Source: VXNE01 sp965206615
GTDB taxonomy: Bacteria; Pseudomonadota; Gammaproteobacteria; Pseudomonadales; Azotimanducaceae
NCBI GenBank assembly: GCA_965206615.1
Contig: CBDBKI010000005.1
Location: 434,001 to 498,000 of the forward strand
Length of the DNA: 64,000 nucleotides
Reading direction: 5' to 3'
The position numbers and the translations under genes were made by a program. Below the pieces are notes generated by a model. It searched no databases and was not told where the DNA came from. It saw nothing but the letters and a program-made list of their open reading frames with translations. Of this stretch, positions 8,929 through 17,938 are shown in pieces (within the stretch, counting starts at the first letter, position 1; each line of letters opens with the position of its first letter).

Positions 8929-10758
8929 GTGTCGACGCGGTTCCTCGTCCTGCTCGGGTGCGTCGGCGCCGCCGCCTTGGCGGGGCCGGACGACCGCGCT
9001 CTCACCGAGTACCGCCACGGTCTCTCCATGTTCGGCGAGTTGAAGTATCCGCCGGACTATTCGCACTTCGACTACCTCAATCCGGGCGCCCCCAAGGGTG
9101 GCGCACTCGTCATGTCGCACATGGCCGGCTTCGACACCTTCGCGCCGCTCGCCGCGACCGGGGCGCAGGCGCCGGGTTCGGGCCTGACCCTCGATCGGCT
9201 GCTCATGATGCCGGGGGACGAGTTGAGCGTCTATTACGGCTACCTGGCGGAGGGTTTGGCGCTCGGCGAGGACCGCCGCTCGATCGCGTTTCGGCTGCGT
9301 CGCGAAGCGCGTTGGCACGACGGCGTGCCGATCACCTCGGGCGACGTCGCCTACACCGTCAGGAAGATTCAGTCGAATCCGCTGGCGGCGCGGTTTCCCG
9401 ACGTCCTGGGCTGGATCGCGTCCGTCGAGGTACGGAACGACCGGGAGTTCGTGCTGCACACGCATGCCGAGGTCACGAACGCCAACTTCGTCATCCTGAA
9501 CTTCATGACCATCCTCCCGGCGCACTACTGGCAGGACCGCGATCCCATGGTGGCCGACCTCGTGCCCCACCTCGGCAGCGGGCCCTACCGGGTGACGGAC
9601 TTCGAAACGGGACGCTACGTCCGCTACGAGCGGGTTCCGGACTACTGGGGACGCGACATCCCGCCGAACCGGGGCCGCTACAACTTCGACACGTTGCGCT
9701 ATGAACTCTATCGGGACGGTACCGTGGCCCGGGAGGCCTTTCGGAAGGGACTCTTCGACTTCTGGATCGAGCGGGATCTGCGGCACTGGGTGTCGTCCTA
9801 CGACACTCCGGCCCGCGCCAAGGGCTGGCTGGTGCAGGGCAAGTACTACCTGCGCATCGAGATCGGGGTGCGCCTCATGCTGTCGTGGAACAACCGCCGC
9901 GCGCCGTTCGACGATCGCCGCGTGCGGCAGGCGTTGACCTACGCTTTCGATTTCGATTGGCAGAACCGGACGCTGCACTGGGGGCTGCACGAGCGCGCCG
10001 AGAGCCATTTCCCCGACACGCCGTTCGCAGCGACCGGACTGCCGGACGCGGCGGAACTGGCATTGCTCGAGCCTTTTCGCGACATCTTGCCGCCCGAGGT
10101 CTTCACGCAACCCTTCACGCTGCCGAGGTCCATGGGAGAAGGGCGCAACCGCGCGAACCTGGAGCGTGCCCGGGCACTCCTGGCCGAGGCGGGTTGGCGG
10201 ATCCGCGACGGGGCGCTCGTGAACGGGGCGGGCGAGCCCTTCGAGATCGAGTTCCTGTCGCGGTCCGCGGCGGACCAGCGGACGCTGCTGCCCTACATCG
10301 ACAGCCTCGCGAAGCTCGGTATCCGGGGCACGATCCGCACGGTCGACAACACCGAGTACATCCACCGCCGCAAGAACCTGGACTTCCAGGCGAGCCTGCG
10401 CAACCACGACATCCTGCTGCCACCGATCATCGAGCTGAAGGGGTTCTTCCACTCCGCGGCGGTGAACATGCCGCTGACGCGCAACCTGGCCGGGATCTCG
10501 CATCCCGCGGTGGACGCCCTGGTGGAGGCGGCGACGGAAGCCACGTCTTTCGAGACGATGCAGGTGGCCTGCCGGGCGCTCGATCGCGTATTGCTGTGGG
10601 GCTACTACCAGCTTCCGCTGGATGCGGTGGCTGACCCCTTCCTCGCGTACTGGGACAAGTTCGGGCGGCCGGCGGGGGCGCTCGACGCGAAATACATCTC
10701 GCCATTCCCCCACGGGTGGTGGTACGACGCGGAGAAGGCTGCGCGCATCGAGTTCTAG
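8929..10758 (+). CDS. YejA-like ABC substrate-binding protein (SBP family 5)
   Basis: 609 residues starting at GTG 8929, with an N-terminal signal peptide (MSTRFLVLLGCVGAAALAG). The mature start, HGLSMFGELKYPPDYSHFDY, is the hallmark of YejA, the periplasmic oligopeptide/microcin C-binding protein. The rest follows the SBP family 5 pattern, e.g. FRLRREARWHDGVPITSGDV and the repeated phrase on alkaline hinge strands. No permease or ATPase gene adjoins it; the gene follows an FAD oxidase by 7 bp. It may serve a transporter encoded elsewhere or have a different periplasmic role. Confidence 0.85.
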   Translation: MSTRFLVLLGCVGAAALAGPDDRALTEYRHGLSMFGELKYPPDYSHFDYLNPGAPKGGALVMSHMAGFDTFAPLAATGAQAPGSGLTLDRLLMMPGDELSVYYGYLAEGLALGEDRRSIAFRLRREARWHDGVPITSGDVAYTVRKIQSNPLAARFPDVLGWIASVEVRNDREFVLHTHAEVTNANFVILNFMTILPAHYWQDRDPMVADLVPHLGSGPYRVTDFETGRYVRYERVPDYWGRDIPPNRGRYNFDTLRYELYRDGTVAREAFRKGLFDFWIERDLRHWVSSYDTPARAKGWLVQGKYYLRIEIGVRLMLSWNNRRAPFDDRRVRQALTYAFDFDWQNRTLHWGLHERAESHFPDTPFAATGLPDAAELALLEPFRDILPPEVFTQPFTLPRSMGEGRNRANLERARALLAEAGWRIRDGALVNGAGEPFEIEFLSRSAADQRTLLPYIDSLAKLGIRGTIRTVDNTEYIHRRKNLDFQASLRNHDILLPPIIELKGFFHSAAVNMPLTRNLAGISHPAVDALVEAATEATSFETMQVACRALDRVLLWGYYQLPLDAVADPFLAYWDKFGRPAGALDAKYISPFPHGWWYDAEKAARIEF

Positions 10759-11045
10759 GTCCAACTGCGTCATGGCTTGCGGCTCGCCGCGTCGACCGGC
10801 GCGATCCGTGGAGTCGCGAACTGGTTCACTGGGCCTGCTCTCCAACCCCCTCTCAGAGCAGCTGTCGGCCTGGATGGAGGCAACGACGACAGCGCGCTGT
10901 CTGGTAGGGCCTTGGGCATTCTCGAAGCGACACCAGGGGTGGCCTATACGCCACTTCAAGCCGTCAAGTTGGCGCGTATCAGCCACCGGGGCGAGGTGTG
11001 CGGTAGGCTCGGCCACTGTCCATGGGCTCAAGAAGAAGAACTGCC
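10759..11045. other. Intergenic region, no gene seen
   Basis: About 290 bp between the YejA-like gene and the giant secreted protein. Open frames here lack family likeness. A perfect 14-bp palindrome GACAGCGCGCTGTC lies at 10888-10901 and could be a regulator site. The promoter of the downstream gene is expected within or just after this stretch. Confidence 0.4.
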
Positions 11046-11156
11046 ATGCTCACACGGTCCCGTGTCCTTGCCCCGGTGGTCTGCGTTCTCGCGACAGGTG
11101 CCTTTGGGCAGAACCTCACGAAAGCCGAGGAAGGCCGCGTTAGTAGCGTGTCGTAG
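11046..11156 (+). CDS. Small ORF with signal-peptide-like N-terminus (possible gene remnant)
   Basis: 36 codons: MLTRSRVLAPVVCVLATGAF followed by GQNLTKAEEGR and a stop. The start has an AGAAGAAG stretch a few bases upstream. It reads like a Sec signal peptide with a cleavage site before GQNL, then ends at once. It is either a short secreted peptide or the 5' remnant of a secreted-protein gene. It lies 13 bp before the start of the FG-GAP protein in another frame. Confidence 0.3.
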   Translation: MLTRSRVLAPVVCVLATGAFGQNLTKAEEGRVSSVS

Positions 11157-11169
11157 GCGGATCTTTCCC

Positions 11170-14100
11170 GTGAGTTTCGCAACGACGCCCTGTACGCGAC
11201 TCGGGGCTACGCTACTCCTCTTTTTCGCCACCCTCGAAGTCCTTGCGGAAGCGGCGACCGGAGACTTCGACGGCGATGGCTACGACGAAGTGCTGCTACG
11301 GCACCGCGGCGACGCCGCATGGATCTATTACGACATCGAGGACGGGGTTGGCACGCGGCAGGAACTCGGACTCAGCGTGCCCGCGGCTGATCGTTTCGTC
11401 GCGGTGGGCGACCTGAACGGCGACGGGCGCGACGACATCCTCATGCGCGCGGACGACACGCACGCGTGGTCCTGGTACCTCATGGGCGCAGGGACCGGGG
11501 AGCGGCGCGACCTGCGCGCGCTCACGCGAAACCCCCTGTTCACCTTCCAGGCTGTCGGGGATTTCGATGGCGACGGGCGCGACGACGTGCTGCTACGCAA
11601 CTCGGGGACCGGCGAGTTCGTCTACTACGAGATGCGCCTCGGTGCGGGTACGCCGCCGGCGATCCTCCACCGTAGCCTCGGACTGACGCAGAACCTCCTG
11701 TTCGACGTGATCGCGGCAGGGGACCTGAACGGCGATGGCCGCGACGACGTGCTCTTGCGCCACGCGCACCGGGGCGACTGGATTCATTACGAGATGAGCC
11801 GCCAGCGTGGCGTGCTGCGCCGCCCACGCCTGACGCAGAACCTCCTGTTCGAGTTTGCGGGGATCGGCGACCTCGACGGGGACGGTGACGACGACGTCAT
11901 GCTGCGAAACCTTGGCAACGGTGAGTGGATCCACTACGCCATGACAGGCACGACTGGCGAGCTGGCCCGGCGCTTCGGGATGCCCCGTGATCTGCGCCAC
12001 GAGCTTGTGGCAATCGCCGACTTCGATGGCGACGGGCGCGGCAGCGCGCTGCTACGGCACCCCCATGCGGGGGACTGGATTACCTACGAGGTCGGCACCA
12101 CCGAGTCCGAACGGTCGGCTGTCTCGGGGATCACGAGAGATCTTGCGTGGGTACCGACCTCCGAACCTCCGACCTACGACAGCGCCATGTTCTGTGGCGG
12201 CGATGGAACCCCATCGTACATAGGTTACGTTGCAGGCTTCTCGGGCAACGCGGACGGACTCGAGGTCGTCTTGACAGGCCCCGGCACGCTCCAGGTCGCC
12301 CAGCCGGACAGCACGGGATGTTTCGCGTTCCATGCCGTGCCCCCGGGTGCTTACGCGGTCAAGATCAACGCCGACGGCTACGAAACCCCGCCTGCCCGCG
12401 TCGTCAGCTTCCCGTTTCGTGTCGTCTACGACGCTGAACCGTATGCCGCGCAGCAGTTGGCGACCGATCCGTTCACCTACCACTGGGAAGAGGATCAGAC
12501 GACCCCGGCCGGCGCTGAGTATTCGTCCCACGTCGTGCAGCCCCGGGTCGTGGAATTTCAGGGCAACATGGTGGACGTGGCCGACGCGGCCGCCGCCGAT
12601 CACCTGCAGCAGGACTACAACGTGCTGCTCGTGGGTGAAGGATGGTCTCAGGAACACGCCTTCCGCCTGCTGACGACCATGCAGTCGATTCCGCAATCCG
12701 TCCAGGATCCCGGTAGTGACCGCGCTTTGCCGGCGAGCGCATGGCGTCTGACCGATGACCACATCGACGGGGACATCGTGATCGACGCCGCCCTGGACGG
12801 CACGCGCGAGGTGACGATCTCGTCGGCCGCGTTCGTCAACGCCGCGCCGCGGATCGCGACGGTGGGTGGCAAGCGCGGCGTCTGGTTCTCGCGCCGCCTG
12901 CATCACGCTGCGGTCCGGTTCGTCACCGACAACGGCCACGACAGGTCGGCCTACGAGAGAATCTTCAGGGAGCGATACGGCGTCACCACACGCATCGACG
13001 ACTATTGGTCGTTGACTGCGCCAACAGGCAACGAGTCCCGCCACAACTTCCAGCCGTTCCATGCGGAGGAGATCCTGCTCCTTGTCAACATGCTGGAGGA
13101 GATGCCGGCCGGGATGCACAAGCTCGACGGCATGCGCTACCTGGTGCGTCGGTTGAACGGCCTTCCCCACCCGCTGTACCCCACCGCACCGGCCGTGGCG
13201 TGGCCGGAGTCCGAGTACGTCGAGTTCATGGAGTCGGCGTTCAGGGAGCAGTCTGAAGACTACATTCACCGGCTCATCATTCATGAGAAGGCGCATTTTC
13301 TGTGGGCGCACGTATTCCAGGATCGGCTCAAGGCGGACTGGGTCGAGTTGGGGGGGTGGTACGAGGATCCATCGGCGGACAGCGGGTGGTCGACGACCAA
13401 GTCGGCCGAGTTTGTCTCCGCGTACGCGCACCGCAAGAATCCCAACGAGGACATGGCGGAGACGATTTCCTACTTCGTCGTCAACCCGGACCGCCTGCGC
13501 GCGCGATCGTTGGCCAAGTACGAGTTCGTGCGCGACCGCATCATGCAGGGCGACATCTATGTGGCCCGGATTCGGGAGGACCTGACATTCGAGGTCTACA
13601 ACCTCTTTCCCGACTACGTCTACCCCGGGAAGATCAAGAGCATCGACATCACGGTGGAGGGGGCACCGCACGAGGACAAGAAGATTACTGTCGTCGTCCA
13701 ACTGCACACGCTGGACGAAGTGATGGAAGGCGCCCATAGAGGTCAGACCAGGATCAGCAGCGAAGTCGGTACCTCTTTCGACCTGTGGCTCTACCCCGTC
13801 GACGAGTACGGCGAGAATCTTCCCGGAGACGGCTCGGAGCAGAGCACCCGTCTGCGCGGCGAGAGAACCATTTCGAAGTACGTCAAGGCTGGCTACTGGC
13901 TGTCAGAGGGGATTAGGGTGGACGACGTGGCGGGCAACTCGAGGTACTCAAGCGCCAAGGATTTCGGATGGCGCATGTACGTCGACAATCCCCTCGAAGA
14001 TTACACCCCGCCAGAGTACGTGCCCGGCACGTTGGCGATGCGCTCCTTCGTCTCTGAGGAGGACGAGACGGTCCAGGTGATCCGCGTCACCTGGTCTTTC

Positions 14101-14772
14101 GAGGAGGACACAGCCCTGGTCCAAGGGAGGTGTGACGCCCACATCGTTGCGGCTCTCTCTGACACATACTCCCGCTCAGGGAGTGGACCTTACGACGATG
14201 ACGATGTATGCACAGCGGACATCATCATGCCGAACTACATGCCCTCGTCCACCTATTCGACAGTGCTTATCCGCATGATCGATGTAGCTCTCAACGGAGG
14301 AAGCGCGATCTTCACTGGGGACGATGCAACGGAACCGCCAGTGAGCATCGACCTCGTCACGACCAATCCAGATACCGAGCCTCCCGAGATTGACGTCAAC
14401 AGGATTTCGGTGGACGCCGAACCGACCAATCCAAGCGCTCCCAACGGTGAGACGAGAGTGACGGTGGGAGTACGGTACAGGGACAACATCTCCGGAGTTT
14501 ACGGGGTGTGGATGTACCTGCGGGATCCGCAGGGTGGCACGCACGGCCATCACATCTACCTGCACTATGTGGAAGGTGAGGAAGGTGAGCAGGGGATCTA
14601 TCCAGGTAGCGACCCATCCCAGTGGAAGTCCGTCGAGCGCGTCGTAATCCTGCCGCCAGGGTCGATCCCTGGAACCTGGGGCATCGCCGAGATCACGGTG
14701 CAAGACCGCGCCAGGAACCTCGAGAAGTACAACTTCGTGGAGATCATCCACTTTGAGGTGGATGGCGGCTAG
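11170..14772 (+). CDS. Giant secreted FG-GAP/VCBS repeat protein with HExxH metallopeptidase-like domain
   Basis: 1200 residues from a GTG at 11170 with AGGCGGA upstream; the frame upstream of this is non-coding in style. A signal peptide (MSFATTPCTRLGATLLLFFA) is followed by six calcium-binding repeats of the DFDGDGRDDVLLR type (about residues 30-330, spaced 50-55 apart). Then comes a carboxypeptidase-regulatory-like beta domain (FHAVPPGAYAVKINADGY). The central region has H705-E-K-A-H709 with NEDMAE (759-764) about 50 residues later, a plausible zinc site with a glutamate third ligand. The C-terminal 400 residues are beta-rich, Ig-like. It is probably an extracellular protease or adhesin. 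The second half uses more A/T-rich codons than its neighbours. No secretion gene adjoins it. Confidence 0.8.
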   Translation: MSFATTPCTRLGATLLLFFATLEVLAEAATGDFDGDGYDEVLLRHRGDAAWIYYDIEDGVGTRQELGLSVPAADRFVAVGDLNGDGRDDILMRADDTHAWSWYLMGAGTGERRDLRALTRNPLFTFQAVGDFDGDGRDDVLLRNSGTGEFVYYEMRLGAGTPPAILHRSLGLTQNLLFDVIAAGDLNGDGRDDVLLRHAHRGDWIHYEMSRQRGVLRRPRLTQNLLFEFAGIGDLDGDGDDDVMLRNLGNGEWIHYAMTGTTGELARRFGMPRDLRHELVAIADFDGDGRGSALLRHPHAGDWITYEVGTTESERSAVSGITRDLAWVPTSEPPTYDSAMFCGGDGTPSYIGYVAGFSGNADGLEVVLTGPGTLQVAQPDSTGCFAFHAVPPGAYAVKINADGYETPPARVVSFPFRVVYDAEPYAAQQLATDPFTYHWEEDQTTPAGAEYSSHVVQPRVVEFQGNMVDVADAAAADHLQQDYNVLLVGEGWSQEHAFRLLTTMQSIPQSVQDPGSDRALPASAWRLTDDHIDGDIVIDAALDGTREVTISSAAFVNAAPRIATVGGKRGVWFSRRLHHAAVRFVTDNGHDRSAYERIFRERYGVTTRIDDYWSLTAPTGNESRHNFQPFHAEEILLLVNMLEEMPAGMHKLDGMRYLVRRLNGLPHPLYPTAPAVAWPESEYVEFMESAFREQSEDYIHRLIIHEKAHFLWAHVFQDRLKADWVELGGWYEDPSADSGWSTTKSAEFVSAYAHRKNPNEDMAETISYFVVNPDRLRARSLAKYEFVRDRIMQGDIYVARIREDLTFEVYNLFPDYVYPGKIKSIDITVEGAPHEDKKITVVVQLHTLDEVMEGAHRGQTRISSEVGTSFDLWLYPVDEYGENLPGDGSEQSTRLRGERTISKYVKAGYWLSEGIRVDDVAGNSRYSSAKDFGWRMYVDNPLEDYTPPEYVPGTLAMRSFVSEEDETVQVIRVTWSFEEDTALVQGRCDAHIVAALSDTYSRSGSGPYDDDDVCTADIIMPNYMPSSTYSTVLIRMIDVALNGGSAIFTGDDATEPPVSIDLVTTNPDTEPPEIDVNRISVDAEPTNPSAPNGETRVTVGVRYRDNISGVYGVWMYLRDPQGGTHGHHIYLHYVEGEEGEQGIYPGSDPSQWKSVERVVILPPGSIPGTWGIAEITVQDRARNLEKYNFVEIIHFEVDGG

Positions 14773-14914
14773 TAGTTGGAATCAAGAAACTTCCTGTTCC
14801 AGTTCGGACAGATACGACACCAAAGCGGCGCTGACGAAATCAGCGACGTCGGCGCGTGTTCGCGAGGTGGGTCCCGCGCTGAAGGCAGCTCCCCAGTTCC
14901 GCGGTCTCGGCGAT

Positions 14915-15399
14915 GGGGCTGGTCGTCGAGGTCGAGGGTTGGACTGCTCCTTGGCAAGCCGTTGCGCGGCCCCGGCATCGATGCGGCTCGGGCGCGTGCG
15001 GCCGTCGCCGGTGTCGCTCCCTGTTTCGAGATCATGGGAGGTCCCTTGAGCGGGCTCGCCGGTGAGAGCGTTCCTGCCTAACTCGCCGCGGGGGCAGGCA
15101 ATTGGGGTGTCGTCACCGGGCCGGCGCAGGCTCCGACCCGGGAATTGGACAGCGCACGGCTGGGCGCGGTGTTGACGATCGATGGGGAGCCGGTGCCGAG
15201 CAGCGCGATGCTCGGCAATCCGGTGTGCCCGTTCGAGACGCTGGCCGCCTTCGCGAACGAACTGGCCCGGCTTCAGCGACAGATCGACGCAGGACAGTGG
15301 ATGATCACTGGCGCGCGGGCGATTCAGGTGCGGTGTCAGCCCGGAGCCTACGAGGGACGCATCGAGCAGATCGGATCCGTGAGGATGCGCGTCGAGTAG
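14915..15399 (+). pseudogene. Decayed 2-keto-4-pentenoate hydratase / FAH-family gene
   Basis: Fragments of one FAH-superfamily protein are readable in order: MGLVVEVE in one frame, then, after a frameshift near 14935, VGLLLGKPLRGPGIDAARAR and VAGVAPCFEI. An in-frame TAA follows at 15079-15081, and then GAGNWGVVTGPA, LGAVLTIDGEPV and the C-terminal FANELARLQRQIDAGQWM to VRMRVE. The normal proteins are about 250 residues and act in meta-cleavage degradation of aromatics. At least a frameshift, a stop and loss of the 5' end make it non-functional. Confidence 0.75.
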
Positions 15400-15433
15400 G
15401 GGCGGACGGCGGGGCCGGCCCTGACTGGGGCGC

Positions 15434-15687
15434 TCAGCCCCAGGGTTCCAGTACGACCTTCGCGCCCGCGCCGCCGAAGAACACGTCGAAGGCCTCCGGC
15501 GCCTCCTCGATGCCGTAGCGGTGCGTCACCATGTCCTTCGCCGGCAGGGCGCGGCGCACCAGGGCTTCGAGTTCCTCGTGGTCGGTGGGCGCGGAATACC
15601 ACGTGCCGATCACCTCGGTCTCCTTCAGCGTGAAGTGCTGCATCGTGTCGATGGTCGGACCCGTGCCGCTCACGCCGACGAGCGCCA
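15434..15687 (-). pseudogene. Duplicated 3' fragment of the zinc alcohol dehydrogenase
   Basis: About 250 bp (15438-15687) nearly identical to 16817-17066, the 3' quarter of the intact dehydrogenase gene on the same strand. It encodes only the last 80 or so residues (GPTIDTMQHFTLKE to KVVLEPWG). The fragment ends abruptly at 15687, where the sequence changes to a plus-strand methylase-like tail. It has no catalytic or NAD-binding part. Confidence 0.9.
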
Positions 15688-15689
15688 GC

Positions 15690-15782
15690 TATGCCTGCCC
15701 GCTGCCGGAACTGGAGCGCGACGTGGAAGCGTTCAGCGCCAAGGTCGAGGGGCACCTGGCCCGGATGGGGCTGACGCCATGA
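15690..15782 (+). pseudogene. C-terminal remnant, probably of a type I N-6 DNA methylase (HsdM)
   Basis: The last 30 or so codons of a gene whose body is missing: CPLPELERDVEAFSAKVEG then HLARMGLTP and stop. The coiled ELERDVEAFSAKVE tail and its 4-bp ATGA overlap with a DUF1016 gene fit the usual hsdM-DUF1016 layout in type I restriction loci. The assignment is inferred from tail style and context. The 5' side is fused to the duplicated dehydrogenase fragment. Confidence 0.45.
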
Positions 15783-16603
15783 GCCGCGAAATTGACTTCG
15801 AGCGGCTGGTCACGCTGTGCCAGCAGGCCCACGAAGAGACCCGGAACTCGGCCGCACGCGCCGCCGACCGCTCTCTGGTCGTACGAAACTGGCTGTTCGG
15901 ATGGTACATCGTCGAATACGAGCAGCAGGGGGCGGATCGTGCGGAATACGGCGCTCGGACCTTGATGACATTGTCAGCGGCTCTGAAGGCCAAGATTGGG
16001 CGCGGCTTCTCTGTGGATGCTCTGGAGAGGATGCGACGGTTCTTTCTGCTATACGACCACGTCCTCTCCGAGGCTCCGGCGGGCGAGAAATCCGCAACAC
16101 CGTCTCGGATTTCCGGCGACTCGGCAATTGCCGAGACACCGTCGCGGATTTCGCCAGTGCCTGCCGAGCGAATTTCGCAGACATTGATCACAGAGTTGGC
16201 GCGGCACTTCCCTCTCGGCTGGTCCCACTACGTCACCCTTCTCTCCCTCGACAACGCCGATGCTCGCCGTTTCTACGAGATCGAGACCGCTGACAATGGT
16301 TGGAGCGTCCGGGAACTCAAGCGCCAGCTCGCCAGTTCCCTGTACGAACGGCTTGCGCTCAGCCGCGACAAGGAGGAAGTCCGTCGACTCGTCAGCGATG
16401 GGCAGGTGATCCAGAAGGCATCGGACCTGATAAAGGATCCGGTCGTGCTGGAGTTCCTGGGCTTGGAGGAGCGGCCCGCCTACTCCGAGACCGACTTGGA
16501 AACCGCGATCATAAATCGGCTGCAGCAGTTCCTGCTGGAACTGGGCAAGGGATTCTCGTTCGAGGCCCGCCAGAAGCGCTTCAGCTTCGACAACCGTCAC
16601 TAA
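15779..16603 (+). CDS. DUF1016 (YhcG N-terminal) protein truncated before the nuclease domain
   Basis: 274 residues from the ATG at 15779. The N-terminal domain (RSLVVRNWLFGWYIVEYEQQ, LSAALKAKIGRGFSVDALER) and the linker (WSVRELKRQLASSLYERL) match DUF1016 proteins. The start of the C-terminal PDDEXK domain is also present (LLELGKGFSFEARQKRFSFD), but a TAA follows at once after NRH. Intact members run about 80-100 residues further and carry the catalytic D-ExK there. The next bases in another frame read EYRNRTLAIARF, probably a disrupted remainder. The protein may be expressed but should lack nuclease activity. Confidence 0.75.
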   Translation: MSREIDFERLVTLCQQAHEETRNSAARAADRSLVVRNWLFGWYIVEYEQQGADRAEYGARTLMTLSAALKAKIGRGFSVDALERMRRFFLLYDHVLSEAPAGEKSATPSRISGDSAIAETPSRISPVPAERISQTLITELARHFPLGWSHYVTLLSLDNADARRFYEIETADNGWSVRELKRQLASSLYERLALSRDKEEVRRLVSDGQVIQKASDLIKDPVVLEFLGLEERPAYSETDLETAIINRLQQFLLELGKGFSFEARQKRFSFDNRH

Positions 16604-16809
16604 TGGAGTACCGAAACCGTACGTTGGCAATCGCTCGGTTCAATTGAAGCCTCCGGACGCCGCCACACTATCTCTTGGACTTGGAACCGCCGCATCCAAG
16701 GGTGCCGGTCGTCGGACCCTTGCCCGGATTCCGACGCGTCGCCGTTTGCTCCCGTTACCTCAGACGCGCTCGCCGCCAAGCCGTAGCGGCAACCTGACCT
16801 GACGCTCGA

Positions 16810-17829
16810 TCAATCACCCCAGGGTTCCAGTACGACCTTCGCGCCCGCGCCGCCGAAGAACACGTCGAAGGCCTCCGGCGCCTCCTCGATACCGTAGCGG
16901 TGCGTCACCATGTCCTTCGCCGGCAGGCCGCGGCGCACCAGGGCCTCGAGTTCCTCGTGATCGGTGGGTGCCGAGTACCACGTACCGATCACCTCGATCT
17001 CCTTCAGAGTGAAATGCTGCATCGTGTCGATGGTCGGACCCGTGCTGCTCACGCCGACGAGCGCCATGCGCCCGCTCTTGCGCAGGGCGTCCAGGCACAG
17101 GGTCTGTGCTTCGGGCGCCGCCGAGCATTCGAGCGCCACGTCGATGCCGCGCGGCCCGGCGGCCTCGGCGAGGCGTGCGCGGATGTCGGGCTCTTCCGAC
17201 GGATTGATGCAGACATCGGCCCCGCACTGACGTGCACGCTCGAGACGGTAGTCGTTGATATCGAGGACAATGGTGCGGGCGTTCAGGAACCGGCACAGCA
17301 TGGTGGCGGCGAGTCCGATGGGCCCCTGGCCGGTGATCAGGACGGTATCGAATGCGCTGACGTGCAGACGCTTGATCGCGCGGAAGGGCGTGCCGATGGC
17401 GTCGCCGAAGAGGGCGCCGGTTTCGAAGTCGATGTCGTCCGCCAGCGGCAGGCAACTGCGTTCCTTGACCAGCACGTACTGGGAATGGTTGCCCGGAAAT
17501 CGCCGCCCCTGCGGCGCGTCGCAGAGCACCCAGTGACCGGCCATGCAGTACCGGCAGGCGCCGCAGGGGCTTGCCGCGTGGAGGACGACGCGGTCGCCTT
17601 CCTTCAGGCGCTGCGAGCCGGACTTGGCGACCACGCCGGCGCCCTCGTGGCCGCCGTTGAACCCGACCCGCTCATCCATCCCCGTCGCGCCATCGTACGC
17701 GTGCCGCTCGGACCCACAGAGAGGCGACGACCTCACCTGCACGACGACCTCGTCGCCGTTGGTGGGCTCGGGTTCGGCGATGTCGATCACGTCGACATCG
17801 CAGTTGCCGAGCATCTGCACTGTGCGCAT
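16810..17829 (-). CDS. Zinc-dependent medium-chain alcohol dehydrogenase (threonine/sorbitol DH-like)
   Basis: 339 residues. Catalytic zinc residues are C38, H61 and E62 (GGHEGAG), structural zinc cysteines are C89, C92, C95 and C103, and a Rossmann motif GQGPIGLAATM is followed by IVLDINDYRLERARQCGAD. The acidic residue after the second strand favours NAD over NADP. The family oxidises secondary alcohols and polyols. The last 250 bp are duplicated upstream at 15438-15687. It lies alone between decayed genes and the REP-like element, with no operon partner. Confidence 0.9.
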   Translation of the reverse strand: MRTVQMLGNCDVDVIDIAEPEPTNGDEVVVQVRSSPLCGSERHAYDGATGMDERVGFNGGHEGAGVVAKSGSQRLKEGDRVVLHAASPCGACRYCMAGHWVLCDAPQGRRFPGNHSQYVLVKERSCLPLADDIDFETGALFGDAIGTPFRAIKRLHVSAFDTVLITGQGPIGLAATMLCRFLNARTIVLDINDYRLERARQCGADVCINPSEEPDIRARLAEAAGPRGIDVALECSAAPEAQTLCLDALRKSGRMALVGVSSTGPTIDTMQHFTLKEIEVIGTWYSAPTDHEELEALVRRGLPAKDMVTHRYGIEEAPEAFDVFFGGAGAKVVLEPWGD

Positions 17830-17938
17830 CTTCGGTCTTCCTCCCAGCGATGGTTGGGTCGGGCGCAGTGTCTCGAATACGCGGCTGCCACGCCACCGTT
17901 GGCGGACTGTCGTTGCCTGGTTGTTGGCGGCCGGCCGC

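Noticed and set aside
7167..9029. 620-codon minus-strand frame opposite the FAD oxidase gene
   Set aside because: It mirrors the oxidase frame, is Arg/His/Ala-rich and has no domain; the plus-strand gene has motifs, start and ribosome site.
8893..11031. 712-codon minus-strand frame opposite the YejA-like gene
   Set aside because: Shadow frame in GC-rich DNA, with no motif and implausible composition.
11200..12150. Repeated DNA units that could look like a tandem or CRISPR-like array
   Set aside because: They are protein FG-GAP repeats with diverged DNA, about 160 bp apart, with no conserved spacer-repeat pattern.
12052..13737. 561-codon minus-strand frame opposite the FG-GAP protein
   Set aside because: Shadow frame; the plus-strand frame has repeats, a signal peptide and an HExxH site.
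14786..14880. Minus-strand gene tail (ADVADFVSAALVSYLSELEQ)
   Set aside because: It looks coding, but it has no start, is under 40 codons and overlaps the hydratase remnant; I could not assign a family, so it is mentioned only in the graveyard finding.
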